DNA from: Allacma fusca
Lineage: Eukaryota; Arthropoda; Collembola; Symphypleona; Sminthuridae
Length of the DNA stretch: 64,000 nucleotides
Direction of reading: 5' to 3'
Assembly: GCA_947179485.1 (NCBI GenBank)
Contig: OX359248.1
Span: forward strand, 2,435,501 to 2,499,500
In this document: piece after piece, positions 42,501-52,305 of the stretch
Layout of the letters: every line of letters begins with the position of its first letter
Position numbering within the stretch: position 1 is the stretch's first letter
Notes under the pieces: generated by a model
Seen by the model: the letters and a program-made list of their open reading frames with translations, nothing else
Told to the model about the DNA's origin: nothing
Database searches by the model: none
Program-made: the position numbers and the translations under genes

Positions 42501-43927
42501 GGAAATCGCGTTGCGGCTGGGAAGGGTGAGAAGGCCCCTCCTCCTCAAACTCAACCTCCTCCACCTGTTCTCAATGGAAACATTTTGAAGAACGCTTTGA
42601 CAAGTCCAAACGAAGGTGCACATTTCCGACAGCAAATGCCTTTTGACCAAGCTGCCGCAATGATCACGCATTTGGTCCAGTGTGACAATTTCCATGACAT
42701 TGCTGCCCTGCAGGTAACTACCCCAACGGTTTTAAATAATTAGATACATATAACAGGATTTTGAAGTAACGGAATGTGGAAGTAACGGACATCTCAAGTA
42801 GCTTGAGTTACATAGATACTTGGAGGATGTTCCAATGTTATGTCCAGGACAGGAAAACTGTTATGGGACTAAAATGATGTCCGTCTCAAAAGGACATGTT
42901 GTTTCCAATTGTTTGGTAATTGTCGAGCTAATGACTTTATGATGGGGATTGTTTTGTAGAATTGGGACGAACTACTGGAAGCACGAGGTGATTTGTCAGA
43001 CAAACTTTGCCAAATGGGAGACTCTATAGTGTACCGTCTGGTTCAGTGGACGAAGAGGCTACCATTTTACCAAGAACTTCCCGTTGATGTTCACACAAGA
43101 GTTCTCACCCATAAATGGCACGAATTGCTGGTCCTCACGACTTCGGCCTGGCAAGCAATGCATACTCCAGGACCACCCCCAAACATGTCCGCCGAAGAGG
43201 AGACTACGGAGAGTCTTCAAGTCCTCCAACGCTGTCTTCAAGCCATGATGGGCCGCTCTCTGACAGTTGAACAGCTGAGACAAGACGTGGGTCAAATGGT
43301 GGAGCGTCTTACCTACCTCACCCGTGCATTTCGACGTATGGGCGTTCGCATTGAGGAGTACGTCTGTCTGAAAGTCATTACCATGCTCCAAACCACAGGT
43401 AACTAGAGAAGACCTCTCTTACTGTATCCCTCAACCTGAAACAAAATAAAGTGTCCTGTAACAAGAAACATTGTTCTAAACCCCGGTTTGATTTAATTAG
43501 TCCCCTTCCCAAAAAAGTTAAAGTAGCTTGAGGTAATCAAATTCTTGGGGAAAAATGTAATTATTATTATGACTAATGAAATTATTTTCTTTTCTCCAGG
43601 CACAAGAAGCCCAGAAGTAGGGGTTATCCAAGAACGGTACATTAAGTGTCTGCGGACCTTTGTGGAGACAACTTGCAACGGACATCCTAATAGGCTGAAC
43701 GATTTATTGAGGACTTTGCATGAGGTACTTGACTGCTCAGCTATTTCCTATATTTCTCTTGACTAATTAGTTCCCTTTATGGGGAGCGGATATTGAATGA
43801 GAGAGCGGAAATTGCTAAAATGCTATGATTTACATTTTCACAGGTCCAAGCAGCTGCGGCGCTCCTCCTAGAAAGTAAAATGTTTTACGTTCCTTTTCTA
43901 CTCAATTCAGCGTTATTACAGAGATAG
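36481..43927 (+). CDS. Hr4: Hr4 nuclear hormone receptor (NR6A-like, DHR4/GRF orthologue), nine coding exons
   Basis: Reconstructed coding exons are 36481-36550, 37398-37572, 39698-41425, 41943-42091, 42201-42268, 42477-42713, 42960-43398, 43600-43724 and 43844-43927. All have GT-AG borders and matching phases, giving 3,075 nt and about 1,024 residues. The zinc-finger domain lies at about residues 639-710, with the eight zinc cysteines C639, C642, C656, C659, C675, C681, C691 and C694 and the P-box CEGCKG. The ligand-binding-type domain covers about 780-1024. The long N-terminal region carries the HR4-typical block [15 protein letters not shown], then [18 protein letters not shown] and MERLW motifs, with Asn, Gln, His and Ser/Pro low complexity between them. 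Family knowledge: HR4 is an orphan nuclear receptor acting in the nucleus in the ecdysone response and in moulting and developmental timing. Sumoylation-type sites psi-K-x-E occur at K151 (VKSE) and K214 (IKRE). The gene is compact compared with the 36 kb of upstream DNA, which may hold distal promoters. Identification is firm; the first exon and one donor are less certain. Confidence 0.93.
37398..37572 (+). CDS. Hr4: Hr4 coding exon 2, conserved [15 protein letters not shown] block
   Basis: The acceptor CACAG and donor CG|GTAATT frame an exon encoding [18 protein letters not shown], followed by [11 protein letters not shown] and a Ser/Thr-rich tail. This basic block is a hallmark of insect HR4 N termini. 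The internal Met at 37415 (GMSLF) could serve as a start if upstream exons were non-coding. The exon is entered in phase 1 and left in phase 2. Confidence 0.88.
37573..39697 (+). other. Hr4 intron between coding exons 2 and 3
   Basis: This 2.1-kb intron is AT-rich and contains no conserved coding sequence. It holds short GT and ATGTAC-type simple repeats at about 38585-38620 and 39465-39490. A second, strong acceptor (CACCGCAG) sits at 39593, 104 bp before the one chosen. From exon 2 it would lead quickly to a stop, but the frame of exon 3 is open from it. Confidence 0.6.
39698..41425 (+). CDS. Hr4: Hr4 coding exon 3: large N-terminal A/B region and first zinc finger
   Basis: This is the largest exon, 576 codons. 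The acceptor TTACCTTTATAG is preceded by a pyrimidine tract and is the one that keeps phase 2 from exon 2, giving [15 protein letters not shown]. It encodes low-complexity activation-type sequence with Asn runs (about residue 128 and in the ~545-570 region), Gln/His/Pro runs, two psi-K-x-E sites, the HR4 signatures [18 protein letters not shown] and MERLW, and finally the first zinc finger [20 protein letters not shown]. It ends at GG|GTACTT, splitting the P-box glycine codon. Confidence 0.9.
41943..42268 (+). CDS. Hr4: Hr4 exons 4-5: second zinc finger and C-terminal extension
   Basis: Exon 4 (41943-42091) starts inside the P-box and encodes [17 protein letters not shown] through [18 protein letters not shown]. 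Exon 5 (42201-42268) encodes [20 protein letters not shown] and K, the T/A-box extension typical of HR4. The intron between them is 109 bp. Exon 5 has two possible ends: the strong donor CCG|GTACGT at 42268, which adds Val-Pro, or the weak AAA|GTTCCG at 42262, which reproduces the insect sequence NLYK-VKY without an insertion. Confidence 0.92.
42477..43927 (+). CDS. Hr4: Hr4 exons 6-9: hinge and ligand-binding-type domain
   Basis: Exon 6 (42477-42713) encodes the basic hinge [11 protein letters not shown], a Pro-rich stretch and [13 protein letters not shown]. Exon 7 (42960-43398) carries most of the helical domain, including [34 protein letters not shown] and [15 protein letters not shown]. 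Exon 8 (43600-43724) encodes [15 protein letters not shown] and the start of the last helices. Exon 9 (43844-43927) ends in [21 protein letters not shown] and stop, matching the end of insect HR4. No classical AF-2 helix follows the conserved MFYVPF segment, as is usual for HR4. Confidence 0.92.
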
Positions 43928-46000
43928 ATCATCAGAGTTGAAGTTTAACAAGAAAATAATAATAATTATTGTTGCTGTTGTCTTTAATTTTTATTTGTTC
44001 AGTATATCTTCCTTTTATTTTATCCTCTCATTGTCTGGTAGTAAAAATTCAGTAGTCATTCATCATATGTACTAATTGTAAATTGTCTATAGATATATAA
44101 GTATATGACCTAGACTTAAGGAATATAAATGTGTACGTACGAAATTCTTATCGTTAGAATTAGTTCAATAGAGTAGTCTTTAGAAGTACTGAGTATTTAC
44201 TTATACATAAATATATTCTGCTACAGATATAAAATATACGTTTAGGAAAAGAGACGGAGAAGGGGAGAAAGAGAGAGAGAGAAAAAGCGTTTAATTTTTA
44301 CAATTTTTTGTAGACCTATTGTTACTACATTCGTCATCCAAGTGTGTACATACTGAAAATATGAAATGTTTTAATTGTAACTACACTCTACTATATAATA
44401 GAATACTACTACTACAAAACAAACAAGATTTTATGAAACATACGTATAATGCGTGCTAAGATTTTAGATTATACCGTATATAAAACTACTATATATCCTA
44501 TGCATATATATATATCTATATATATATACATCTATATTACTTATAGCTATCAAACCCCGAGTGAGTACAGTCCTAAAAAAATACATGATAAGTTTTTATT
44601 ATTAAAAGAGATTTGATATATACTTATAGAGTGCACTATTAACGTGTCTGGCGATAATTTCATAAGTCAAATGATTATATACAACCAATTTTAAATCAGC
44701 TTTTATTATTTGCCTATATACTTGAGACTCTATCGTAAGTTTGGAAAACATATAGGCCTTACAGACAAAACCCTTGAGTTGCTATAATTCAAAAACAAGA
44801 TATATATCAATATATATATATATATGTGTAAACGGTAATTGAAGTAAAAGCATTTAAGTTGATTTTATAAATATTCATCTCCTGTACATGGCCTGCCTCA
44901 TCTGTTTTTGTCAACATTGATAATATAATACGTACAAGATTAAATCAGTCCAAACTAGTTTTTAGTAATAATATTTAATCCATGTGTTGGGGAACAATGG
45001 ACGTTACCAGTACTGTACAGAATTCCCTTGAGAAAAAACAAGTGTTATTTGTTCGTCAGATTACCAAAAGAATAATCCATGGTATCTCTCTTTGCATCGT
45101 CCAACACTACAAATGATGGAAGGCGCACTCCAAGACATATGCATTTTAAAAGTATAGAATCCCAATATGTATGCAGTCATGGCAGTAAAAAAAAATCGGT
45201 ATGGATGTTAAATAAATATTAAAAGGAAATGGCTGCGTGTGTGGTGGGGATCACGGATCACATGCTTGGTTACCTTTCGAAGTGTCAACTCCCTTCGAAG
45301 AAGTACCCACGTGTCACAATTGTTCAATAACTGAATGCCATTTGATTTTGCATATAGGAAAAAAAATCTGTAATAGAAAAAGGAACATGAAAAGGTGGAA
45401 TTGATCTCTTTTGTAGAATGTGTACACGCAGACACACACACACAGTATGTAAGATTACATATTTGCATCAACCTTGGTTTAGTAAAAGCAATGTGCCTGC
45501 ATAAACTTTGACTTTATGTAGAGCAACTTAGGGAATTTTTGAGAAACATATTACAAATCGCAGAGGTAACCTGGTAGGTTTGAAATATTACATGTAAGTA
45601 AGGGATATAAAGAATTTTTAAAACAAGGAGAGTACAGTTTTTGTTTTGGATTTATGCAAGAAAATACCGAGAAAGCAAAAAAAAAATCGGGTGTGTATAT
45701 AATCTTGATACTTCTATAAAAAAAATAGGTTAGTTTGAGAATTTTAGTGAGTTACATACGGTATGTACTAAAATATAAATGGTTATTTAGTATACCGCCA
45801 TGTAGATCCAAGACTTTCAACTCTAGAGAGCAAATTTCGTATGGATTATTCAGTATAATTAATTAATGTATATAAAGTGTCAGTGTATATATATATACAT
45901 ATAGATATATATATTCTAAATAAAACAAAACACACCAAAATGTTTGTTGATGTATTTTGACATAATCCTTCAAAATTCAGTGTATGTAATTAGTAGGTGT
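43928..46000 (+). other. Probable Hr4 3'UTR, very AT-rich
   Basis: The 2 kb after the Hr4 stop lack a coding frame and are rich in ATTTA, TATA and (TA)n strings. Several AATAAA-like signals are present, for example near 45207 and near 45917 (CTAAATAAAAC). The latter is a plausible transcript end because microsatellite-poor anonymous DNA follows. The 3' end cannot be fixed without transcript data. Confidence 0.35.
44503..44530 (+). repeat. (TA)n microsatellite in the Hr4 3'UTR
   Basis: TA-rich run with one C interruption; similar shorter runs occur nearby at about 44810-44825 and 45888-45912. Confidence 0.8.
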
Positions 46001-49000
46001 AGGCTTGTTTTGGACAAAAATATACAATACTTATATAACGGCGTGCGTAGACAAGTACCTTAAAAACAAACATACTATAAAATATTATTGTATACAGTCG
46101 TTATTCGTGCTCGTTCGTCAAACTTCAAACAATTGGTTTTAAGCCGAAGACAGGAAATTATTCGCTACCCACAACCACATTGTAAACAAAGGCTATGTAT
46201 ATATCCTGATAGATATGAAGTGATTAGTTGACACAATGATACCTCCGGGGGGAAATGGCTATTACGGCATCTATACCAATAATAGAGAGGGACTCCAAAA
46301 CCATGAAATACACTCAAGGCCAATAAGAGACAGGCATCAAAAGCAAAGGGAGTATTGAATTATTGTAGGATGAGAAGTCAAAATTGGAAACTTTCTATGT
46401 ATTTTTTTTTGGAACCACGTTAGGGGATGAGGTATGGAAACTTCCTTGGTATTACAAATTATAATTGGGTTTGAATGATGACCACTGGCTGTGAGAGTAT
46501 GATTTTGATAAAAATAGAAAACATTATTAATTATAATGACAAAAATTGTTATCAACTTGCCGAACTTGCGTATACCAAATAATATTATAATGACATTTTC
46601 TAACATGATAGTAATTGATGGTGCGACTTGTGGTATGATTTTCGTATAAATCATTCTGTGATCTTTTTCTTCTGTATAGAGAGGGAAAATATGTGTGGAG
46701 GGTAATTCCACGTGTAGTTTTTACTTGTTATTTCAATGTCAAGTGGAGCTATATTGGGAAGGAAGTGGAAAGTATTCTGTAACTTTATCCAATGGATGGG
46801 TTTCTTTGATTTGTAAAATGTACACTTATTGCAATGTTCCCCTTGTAAATATAAAAAAAAACATTTCTGCAGGTTGTAAAAAAAATGTAAAATTATTATA
46901 ATAAATCAAGTCAAGCTTTAATGTTTCAAAAACAAAAGTTTCAATGATTTTAAATTAGAAACTCTCCGTCTCGCTCTTTTAATTGGTACAAATCCTTCAA
47001 TTGAATATATTTGATTATGGGAATCCAACCTTGCCAATAATAATTGGGAAATAATTCTAGGGCGTAAAATCAAGATTAATTAAGACGGATTTAACAAAAT
47101 TAAAAACATCTAGTCAATTAAAAATGGAGGATTTTGAGGTCTGTAATAATGAATATACTCAAATGATATGTTTGATATGTGAACGAGAGAGAAGAGCATT
47201 TGTTTGAGTTGGCTTGATGTGTTTTCTTCGTTGATTATTGGTATATGAGGACTCAAGATTGGTAACTATAAGTCTACTGGTTCATGTATATAGCCGAATT
47301 ATGTAAGTTGATATGAAAATATTTTTAACTATTCCGTACCTTACACATCCACCTGTCACTGTAACGTTTAATTTCACCAGGGTTCCCCTTTTCCTTGCTT
47401 TTTTTTTTAACTGTAATCATTTTTCCTAAGGAGTAGAAAAACAAGAAGCGGTAGCAATAAAACTTAAACCATAATATATGTGACATTGCTGTAATTATAA
47501 AACTACACAACGTGAATGGGAATACTAGATGTATCCATAGAGCAATCCTTATTGAAACACTGTATACTGAGATAGTTAACACCAGCCTAGAAGTACATAC
47601 GATATCTATTGTACATATTACATAATGTATTTACCTTGGACTTTGTCTACATCAAGTAATTAACTGGAACCTGGAATGAACCAGAGAGAGAGAGAGAGAG
47701 TGAGTGCTATACACATAATAATAGGATTCCTTGACTATGGAAAACAAATATGTTTTACGGCGGATGACAGTTCCCTGTGTTAATTTTTGTATAAATATAT
47801 AACGCTGGTAAAAGGAATGAGGATGCATGTACTTTTATTATTGTGATGTTTTACTTTTTTTTTGTGAGTGTATATGTAGTGTAATTATGAAATTCCAATG
47901 TAGAAATGGAAACTTTGATGTTAAAAAAATATACTTTAATTGTGACTTGTTTACCCCGCATATTCGAGATTATCCTTGTAACATGTTATCATCAAAAGTG
48001 CATGTAAAGCAACGTTCTGTTGATTAAAAATTGTGCCCATTTTCTCAGCAGTTGTTTTGTATTTTATTTTTTTCTACCTCCCAACCCCTTCTACTGTAAA
48101 TTTTTACTATTTCCTGTCAGACACATATAGTGGATTATTGTTTTTCTTTTTTATTGTGTGCCTATTTTGCATACGGTTCTACTAAAAATTATTTCGCATG
48201 AGATCCTCACAGTAAAAAGTAATGTTTCACTTGGACAGTCCCAGCTTTTCATTTTGTGTGTAATAATTGCAATTAGAGCAAAACCATTGACTATAGAGTT
48301 AGATCCCAGACCAGAATTTAGTACGATGAAAATAATTTAATGTGATTGAATGTACCTTTGCACGAACAAACACGTATACATATTACATAAGGAGTTTATG
48401 TTGGAATTTATTGTTGAATTATAGCCGTAACCTGAATGAGTGCTATCGTAACTATGAGTGTGATTGATCGCAAAATTGGATGTTCTTTCCTCAATGATAT
48501 CAATTTATTGAAAGGGTTTGAAAATTATTATTGGAAATAATAATTATTATTACGTTACAGAAAAAATGAGTTTAGAGATTCAACTCAACATTTGCCAGGA
48601 ATTATGTAAAATAGGTCTTGCATGAGTCCAGAGGATGGTAGAGCCGATGGGCATTGAAGTGTAAAAAGCCATTTAACGATTTCCACGAGGAGTTTACTAA
48701 TAAATGAAAATGTGGGGGGAAAAATTAATACAAAAACAATAGGTTTGTACAAAATTTTATGATGGTATGCCCTTTACGATCCTTAGTACTGTGTAAAAAT
48801 AACACTTCATTGGATTAGTCTCATCTCCGCTACTATAATTCAATAAGGAATCTATTATATCGTCAAAAAGACTAAAACTAAATGCGAGCTAGTTGAGTTT
48901 AGGAAAATAGGCATAGCCGAGTAGGGATTGTTAATTGTTTCACACATACCGCAAAAAATAAGGAAGTTGTAACTGTAAGTAAATCATAGTCGAATTAATT

Positions 49001-49889
49001 AACTGGAGTTAATAAGAGCCGGCGTTATCAATTCGGAATTCGTACTCGGAAAATAATCGAGAAGACGTTATGAAGGGGAATTAATCAACTGTATATAATA
49101 ATATACTTATAAATGCTAATCGTAATTAATAATATTGGATAGAGGAAAAACTACGGGATAGAGTAAATTGTAAGTAATTAATTTTCATACAAGTTTTTTG
49201 AAGGAAACCTTTTTAGTGCTGGAAATTTTTTCAAGCTGTAGCTGTAACATAAGAATATATTTCCGTGGCTATTTATGTATTCAAGCTGTTTTGACTGTTT
49301 TTAAGTTTAAGCTGTACATTTTAAGTTAGATTGAATCAACACGAAATGCTTGACATTCTTAATAAATGAAAATCCCGGAAGAAGAAGTACTACATGGAAC
49401 ATCCTTCTTTCACTATGTACATACATCAAAAATATGATTTGATGATCCAGGTGCAAATGATTTCATTATTGAAATGTCAGTTTCACTCAAGTGATACTAT
49501 AGGTACCTAATATACATATTACTTGCTGTATTGTAAATATTTAATGTCATTCTATACTACGATGGGTATCTATACAGTACACGATAAGTATGTATGATAT
49601 TGCATTATTAATTACTACAAGTTGTAATAAAATAACTGTTTTTACAAAATCCCTTCGATCGTCTAATGGTGTTAATTAATATGACATTTCAAGGACTGAC
49701 AAGATGATCATCCCGTCTCACAATAATACTTTTGTGTCCACGTATAAATATGCAAATAAAAATTTCAGTACTTTTGTACATTCGATAAACACTGGCTTGG
49801 GGCATAACGGTTAAAGAGTCACAAGCAGTTAGCCAATCGAGGACTTAATTTCAATTGGGTCTTATGGTGCTGGAAGACAGGAAGACTAT
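46001..49889. other. Anonymous AT-rich intergenic DNA
   Basis: No coding frame with family resemblance was found. Open frames are short and low in complexity. The only distinct item is a (GA)n run at 47683-47702. Confidence 0.6.
47683..47702 (+). repeat. (GA)n microsatellite
   Basis: About ten GA units. Confidence 0.88.
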
Positions 49890-50130
49890 TCCGTTTCAGG
49901 ATCTGGTTCATGTTTTTCTAAGGTTTTCCTTCAGAATTCATGTTTATACTTCAGGTTAAGGTTTTGTTTCAGGTTCATCGTTTTCTGAAACCTTAAGATT
50001 CAGGTTTTTGTAAAACTTGAAAGTCATGTAGGCTTTAGAATCAGCTTCAACTTCAGATTCAGCTTCAGAATCAGGAGTTTACCTGCATGTTTATACTTCT
50101 CAGGATCATCACTAGGTTCAGGTTAAACTG
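49890..50130 (+). repeat. Cryptic TTCAGGTT-type repeat field
   Basis: The words CAGGTT, TTCAGGTT, GATTCAG and CTTCAG recur irregularly, giving a low-complexity tract without a fixed period. It resembles the decayed flanks of the 57.4-kb minisatellite. Confidence 0.5.
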
Positions 50131-50343
50131 ATTAAAATTTGGTTTAAAATTTCCTTAAATGAAAACATGAAGTCATGTTTTCGCTGGTTGCTGGAGTCCA
50201 GCATACAGCATAGAGAATTATTTGACTGGCGGTATCACTGTTATTTCAAAACCATTTCAAAATCATTTTGGACCTTTTCGAAGTTCCACCAGCAAGTACA
50301 CTCGATTCTTAAAAATACTCCTGAAATACTTGCACAGTTTTTT

Positions 50344-50403
50344 ATGAGCGAAGCGATATTATAGATTGGCCGTGTCGGTCACTTTCTCATAATCAGTCTC
50401 AAC
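50344..50403 (+). repeat. Dispersed repeat copy 1 (ATGAGCG...TCTCAAC)
   Basis: A stretch of about 60 bp resembles 52249-52305 in the same orientation, sharing ATGAGCG, AAGCGAT, CGTG, GTCACTT and TCTCAAC in order, with small gaps. The two copies bracket the Merlin-like element. I do not recognise the family. Confidence 0.5.
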
Positions 50404-50559
50404 CAGGCATGTGTAACATCGTGTAGGTTTCCCATAAGCGACGTCCCGTGATGAGGACAAAAGTGTCCCCTCGGGCTATTTCTGAAATACTGTGTTTAAG
50501 GCCAAACTGAAGACGCAAATGTGTTCAAAACCATACCAGGACCTTAAATAAATTTTTTG

Positions 50560-50895
50560 GGGCCAATCGGGTAACGGGATACCCGGGTTAGGTTAGCGTG
50601 GTTAGATCACGAATACTGCCGTTTGTGTTGACCAATTTGGACCGGACAAAATGGAAATCCAGTTATGGCTTCTAGCCAGTTGCTCTACTGCTAACACAAA
50701 TACCCGGCGGGTATGGAAACCGGGCAATACAATACCTTTTACATGTGCCGGGTGTAATGCCCGAATGTCATTGGCACGAAAATAGTCTAACCCCCAACAA
50801 CCATTTAAACCTATTTCTGCAGCGAAAGTCACGAATTTCTGAATATTTATGAATACCTATATCTATCACCATCATTACGGTATTCAGATGCAATT
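50560..50895. other. Anonymous low-copy or repeat-derived stretch left of the Merlin-like element
   Basis: It contains GGGTTAGGTTAG (one more copy of the motif in the hairpin arms), a short palindrome GGGTAACGGGATACCC, and a 76-codon minus-strand frame (50832-50602) with no recognised relatives. It is less AT-rich than the DNA around it, which suggests transposon origin. Family unknown. Confidence 0.3.
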
Positions 50896-50914
50896 AGGCT
50901 GGGAAAAGGGGCAA

Positions 50915-51137
50915 CTACGATAACCGTCCCCAAAATCGAATGTTCCGAATTACGATAACCGTCCCCGGATTACGATAACCGTCCCCAATTTCCGAATTAC
51001 GATAACCGTCCCCGAATTACGATAACCGTCCCCAATTTCCGAATTACGATAACCATCCCCGGATTACGATAACCGTCCCCGATTTACGATAACCGTCCCC
51101 AACTTCCGAATTACGATAACCGTCCCCGATTTACAAT
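50915..51137 (+). repeat. Left terminal block: core ACGATAACCGTCCCC repeated with 20/27/35-bp spacing
   Basis: About nine copies of a core of 15 or more bases occur in succession, one with an A in place of G (CCATCCCC) and a last one decaying to GATTTAC. The unit length switches between about 20, 27 and 35 bp depending on which spacer precedes the core. This irregular order differs from the regular right block, suggesting independent expansion from the same subterminal motif. Confidence 0.85.
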
Positions 51138-51196
51138 TTCCAAGGGCATACCAGCTTTCCTGATTGAAAACCTAACCCCGTCGTTTCGGACGTTCA

Positions 51197-51301
51197 GGTT
51201 AGGTTAGTTTAGAGCTGTAAAGGGGTGCCAATGTGACTACGAAGGCCCCGGCGGGGCCATCGTAGTCTCGGCACCCCTTTACAGCCTAAACTAACCTAAC
51301 C
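51197..51301. repeat. 105-bp hairpin with GGTTAGGTTAG arms
   Basis: The outer arms GGTTAGGTTAGTTTAG and CTAAACTAACCTAACC are perfect complements. Next inward, CTGTAAAGGGGTGCC pairs with GGCACCCCTTTACAG, and CTACGA-GGCCCCG pairs with CGGGGCC-TCGTAG around a tiny loop. The whole is almost one palindrome and sits inside the Merlin-like element, so it may be a nested foldback/MITE or an internal palindrome of the element. No clear target duplication was seen around it. Confidence 0.8.
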
Positions 51302-51461
51302 CTCACTGTCCTCAACGACTACCACACAGAATCAAAACTTGGGAGGACGAGATGGTTGAGAAGGATTAAAATTAGCGAAATGAGTGTGAGTGTTCTTTTG
51401 AAAAAAGCTGTACTTAAAGGTTTTATTGAAGTGAGCGTAATAGGAAATACAAATAAGAGAT

Positions 51462-51935
51462 TCAGCCTGTGTACTCAGTAAGCTCGTCAAGTTGGTAGGG
51501 ACTGTATGTGAGTGACGCTGATTCCATGAAAAACAGGTCCGGGTCTTTTCCGAGACGGTGGACCTCTCTTCTCCAGAGGTACTCGCATAAGTGAAGTCAC
51601 ATATTTTCATGGCGGATACCACCAGACGTGAGTGAGCGTTTCAGAGGTCGCCATGCCGACTCAATAGTCTGAGTGTGGGCTCCAGTGTCAGGGTCTACAA
51701 AATTCCTCTCATGAATGACGGTGAGGTGGTGGTAACCCGCGTCGGAAAGGTTATTGTACCCCGCCCACCCGTCTGTGTAGACAGTCGTTCCTGATCTCAC
51801 GTGTTTGGTTATTAAACCAAGGAGCGTAGCCTCGGAGCGATCCTTAAGGATTTCAAGCCTTAATCTTCCGCCTTTCAGGTTACCTACGGTTATCGTAATT
51901 CGGAAGTTGGGGACGGTTATCGTAATTCGGAACAT
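51462..51935 (-). pseudogene. Truncated ISXO2/Merlin-like transposase
   Basis: The minus-strand frame 51935-51597 reads through repeat sequence and then gives GGRLRLEILKDRSEATLLG, TVYTDGWAGYNNLS, NFVDPDTGAHTQTIESAW and RPLKRSL, which match the ISXO2-like DDE transposase domain: the second catalytic Asp lies in YTDGW and the third acidic residue in the IESAW region. A TGA at 51597-51599 interrupts the frame. Reading on in the same frame gives LHLCEYLWRREVHRLGKDP and further residues to a second stop at 51462, so the C terminus is conserved beyond the nonsense codon. The part with the first Asp is absent, its place taken by the 35-bp repeats. Confidence 0.75.
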
Positions 51936-52170
51936 TCGATTTTGGGGACGGTTATCGTAATTCGGAACATTCGATTTTGGGGACGGTTATCGTAATTCGG
52001 AACATTCGATTTTGGGGACGGTTATCGTAATTCGGAACATTCGATTTTGGGGACGGTTATCGTAATTCGGAACATTCGATTTTGGGGACGGTTATCGTAA
52101 TTCGGAACATTCGATTTTGGGGACGGTTATCGTAATTCGGAACATTCGATTTTGGGGACGGATATCGTAG
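51880..52170 (-). repeat. Right terminal block: regular 35-bp tandem repeat, about seven units
   Basis: On the + strand the unit is ATTCGGAACATTCGATTTTG followed by GGGACGGTTATCGTA, repeated nearly without change at 35-bp steps from about 51,930 to 52,165. A shorter variant sits at the inner edge (51,888-51,920). It is inverted relative to the left block. The near-identity of the units points to recent amplification. Confidence 0.88.
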
Positions 52171-52248
52171 TACAACCTGGGAAAAATAGCTCATTTGTAA
52201 ATTGCTGAGCACAATCCCGACCCATTGCCGCAACAACATATTATTTTA

Positions 52249-52305
52249 ATGAGCGATGAAGCGATGTCATGAATTAGTCGTGCCCGTCACTTCCCCGATC
52301 TCAAC
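52249..52305 (+). repeat. Dispersed repeat copy 2 (ATGAGCG...TCTCAAC)
   Basis: This is the partner of 50344-50403, on the right side of the Merlin-like element. It has a 3-bp insertion after ATGAGCG and lacks about 7 bp before TCTCAAC relative to copy 1. Confidence 0.5.

Larger units (their letters stand above)
50908..52176 (-). mobile_element. Decayed Merlin/ISXO2-like DNA transposon with tandem-repeat terminal blocks
   Basis: Both ends, read inward, start ACTACGATA-CCGTCCCC, followed by AAAATCGAATGTTCC and further copies of the core ACGATAACCGTCCCC, so the element has long inverted termini made of repeats. A 9-bp direct repeat CTGGGAAAA (50899-50907 and 52177-52185) flanks it and looks like a target-site duplication, in the size range known for Merlin elements (8-9 bp). 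Inside, on the minus strand, is the C-terminal half of an ISXO2-type transposase. The N-terminal half is missing, so the copy cannot move on its own. Confidence 0.6.

Noticed and set aside
43059-43391. 110-codon minus-strand frame
   Set aside because: Antisense shadow of the Hr4 ligand-binding-domain exon.
51197-51301. Interstitial telomere sequence
   Set aside because: Only two TTAGG steps per arm and placed in a hairpin; not a telomeric array.
50915-52170. CRISPR-like array
   Set aside because: Repeats are contiguous, inverted at the two ends of an element and in a eukaryotic genome; no unique spacers and no cas genes.
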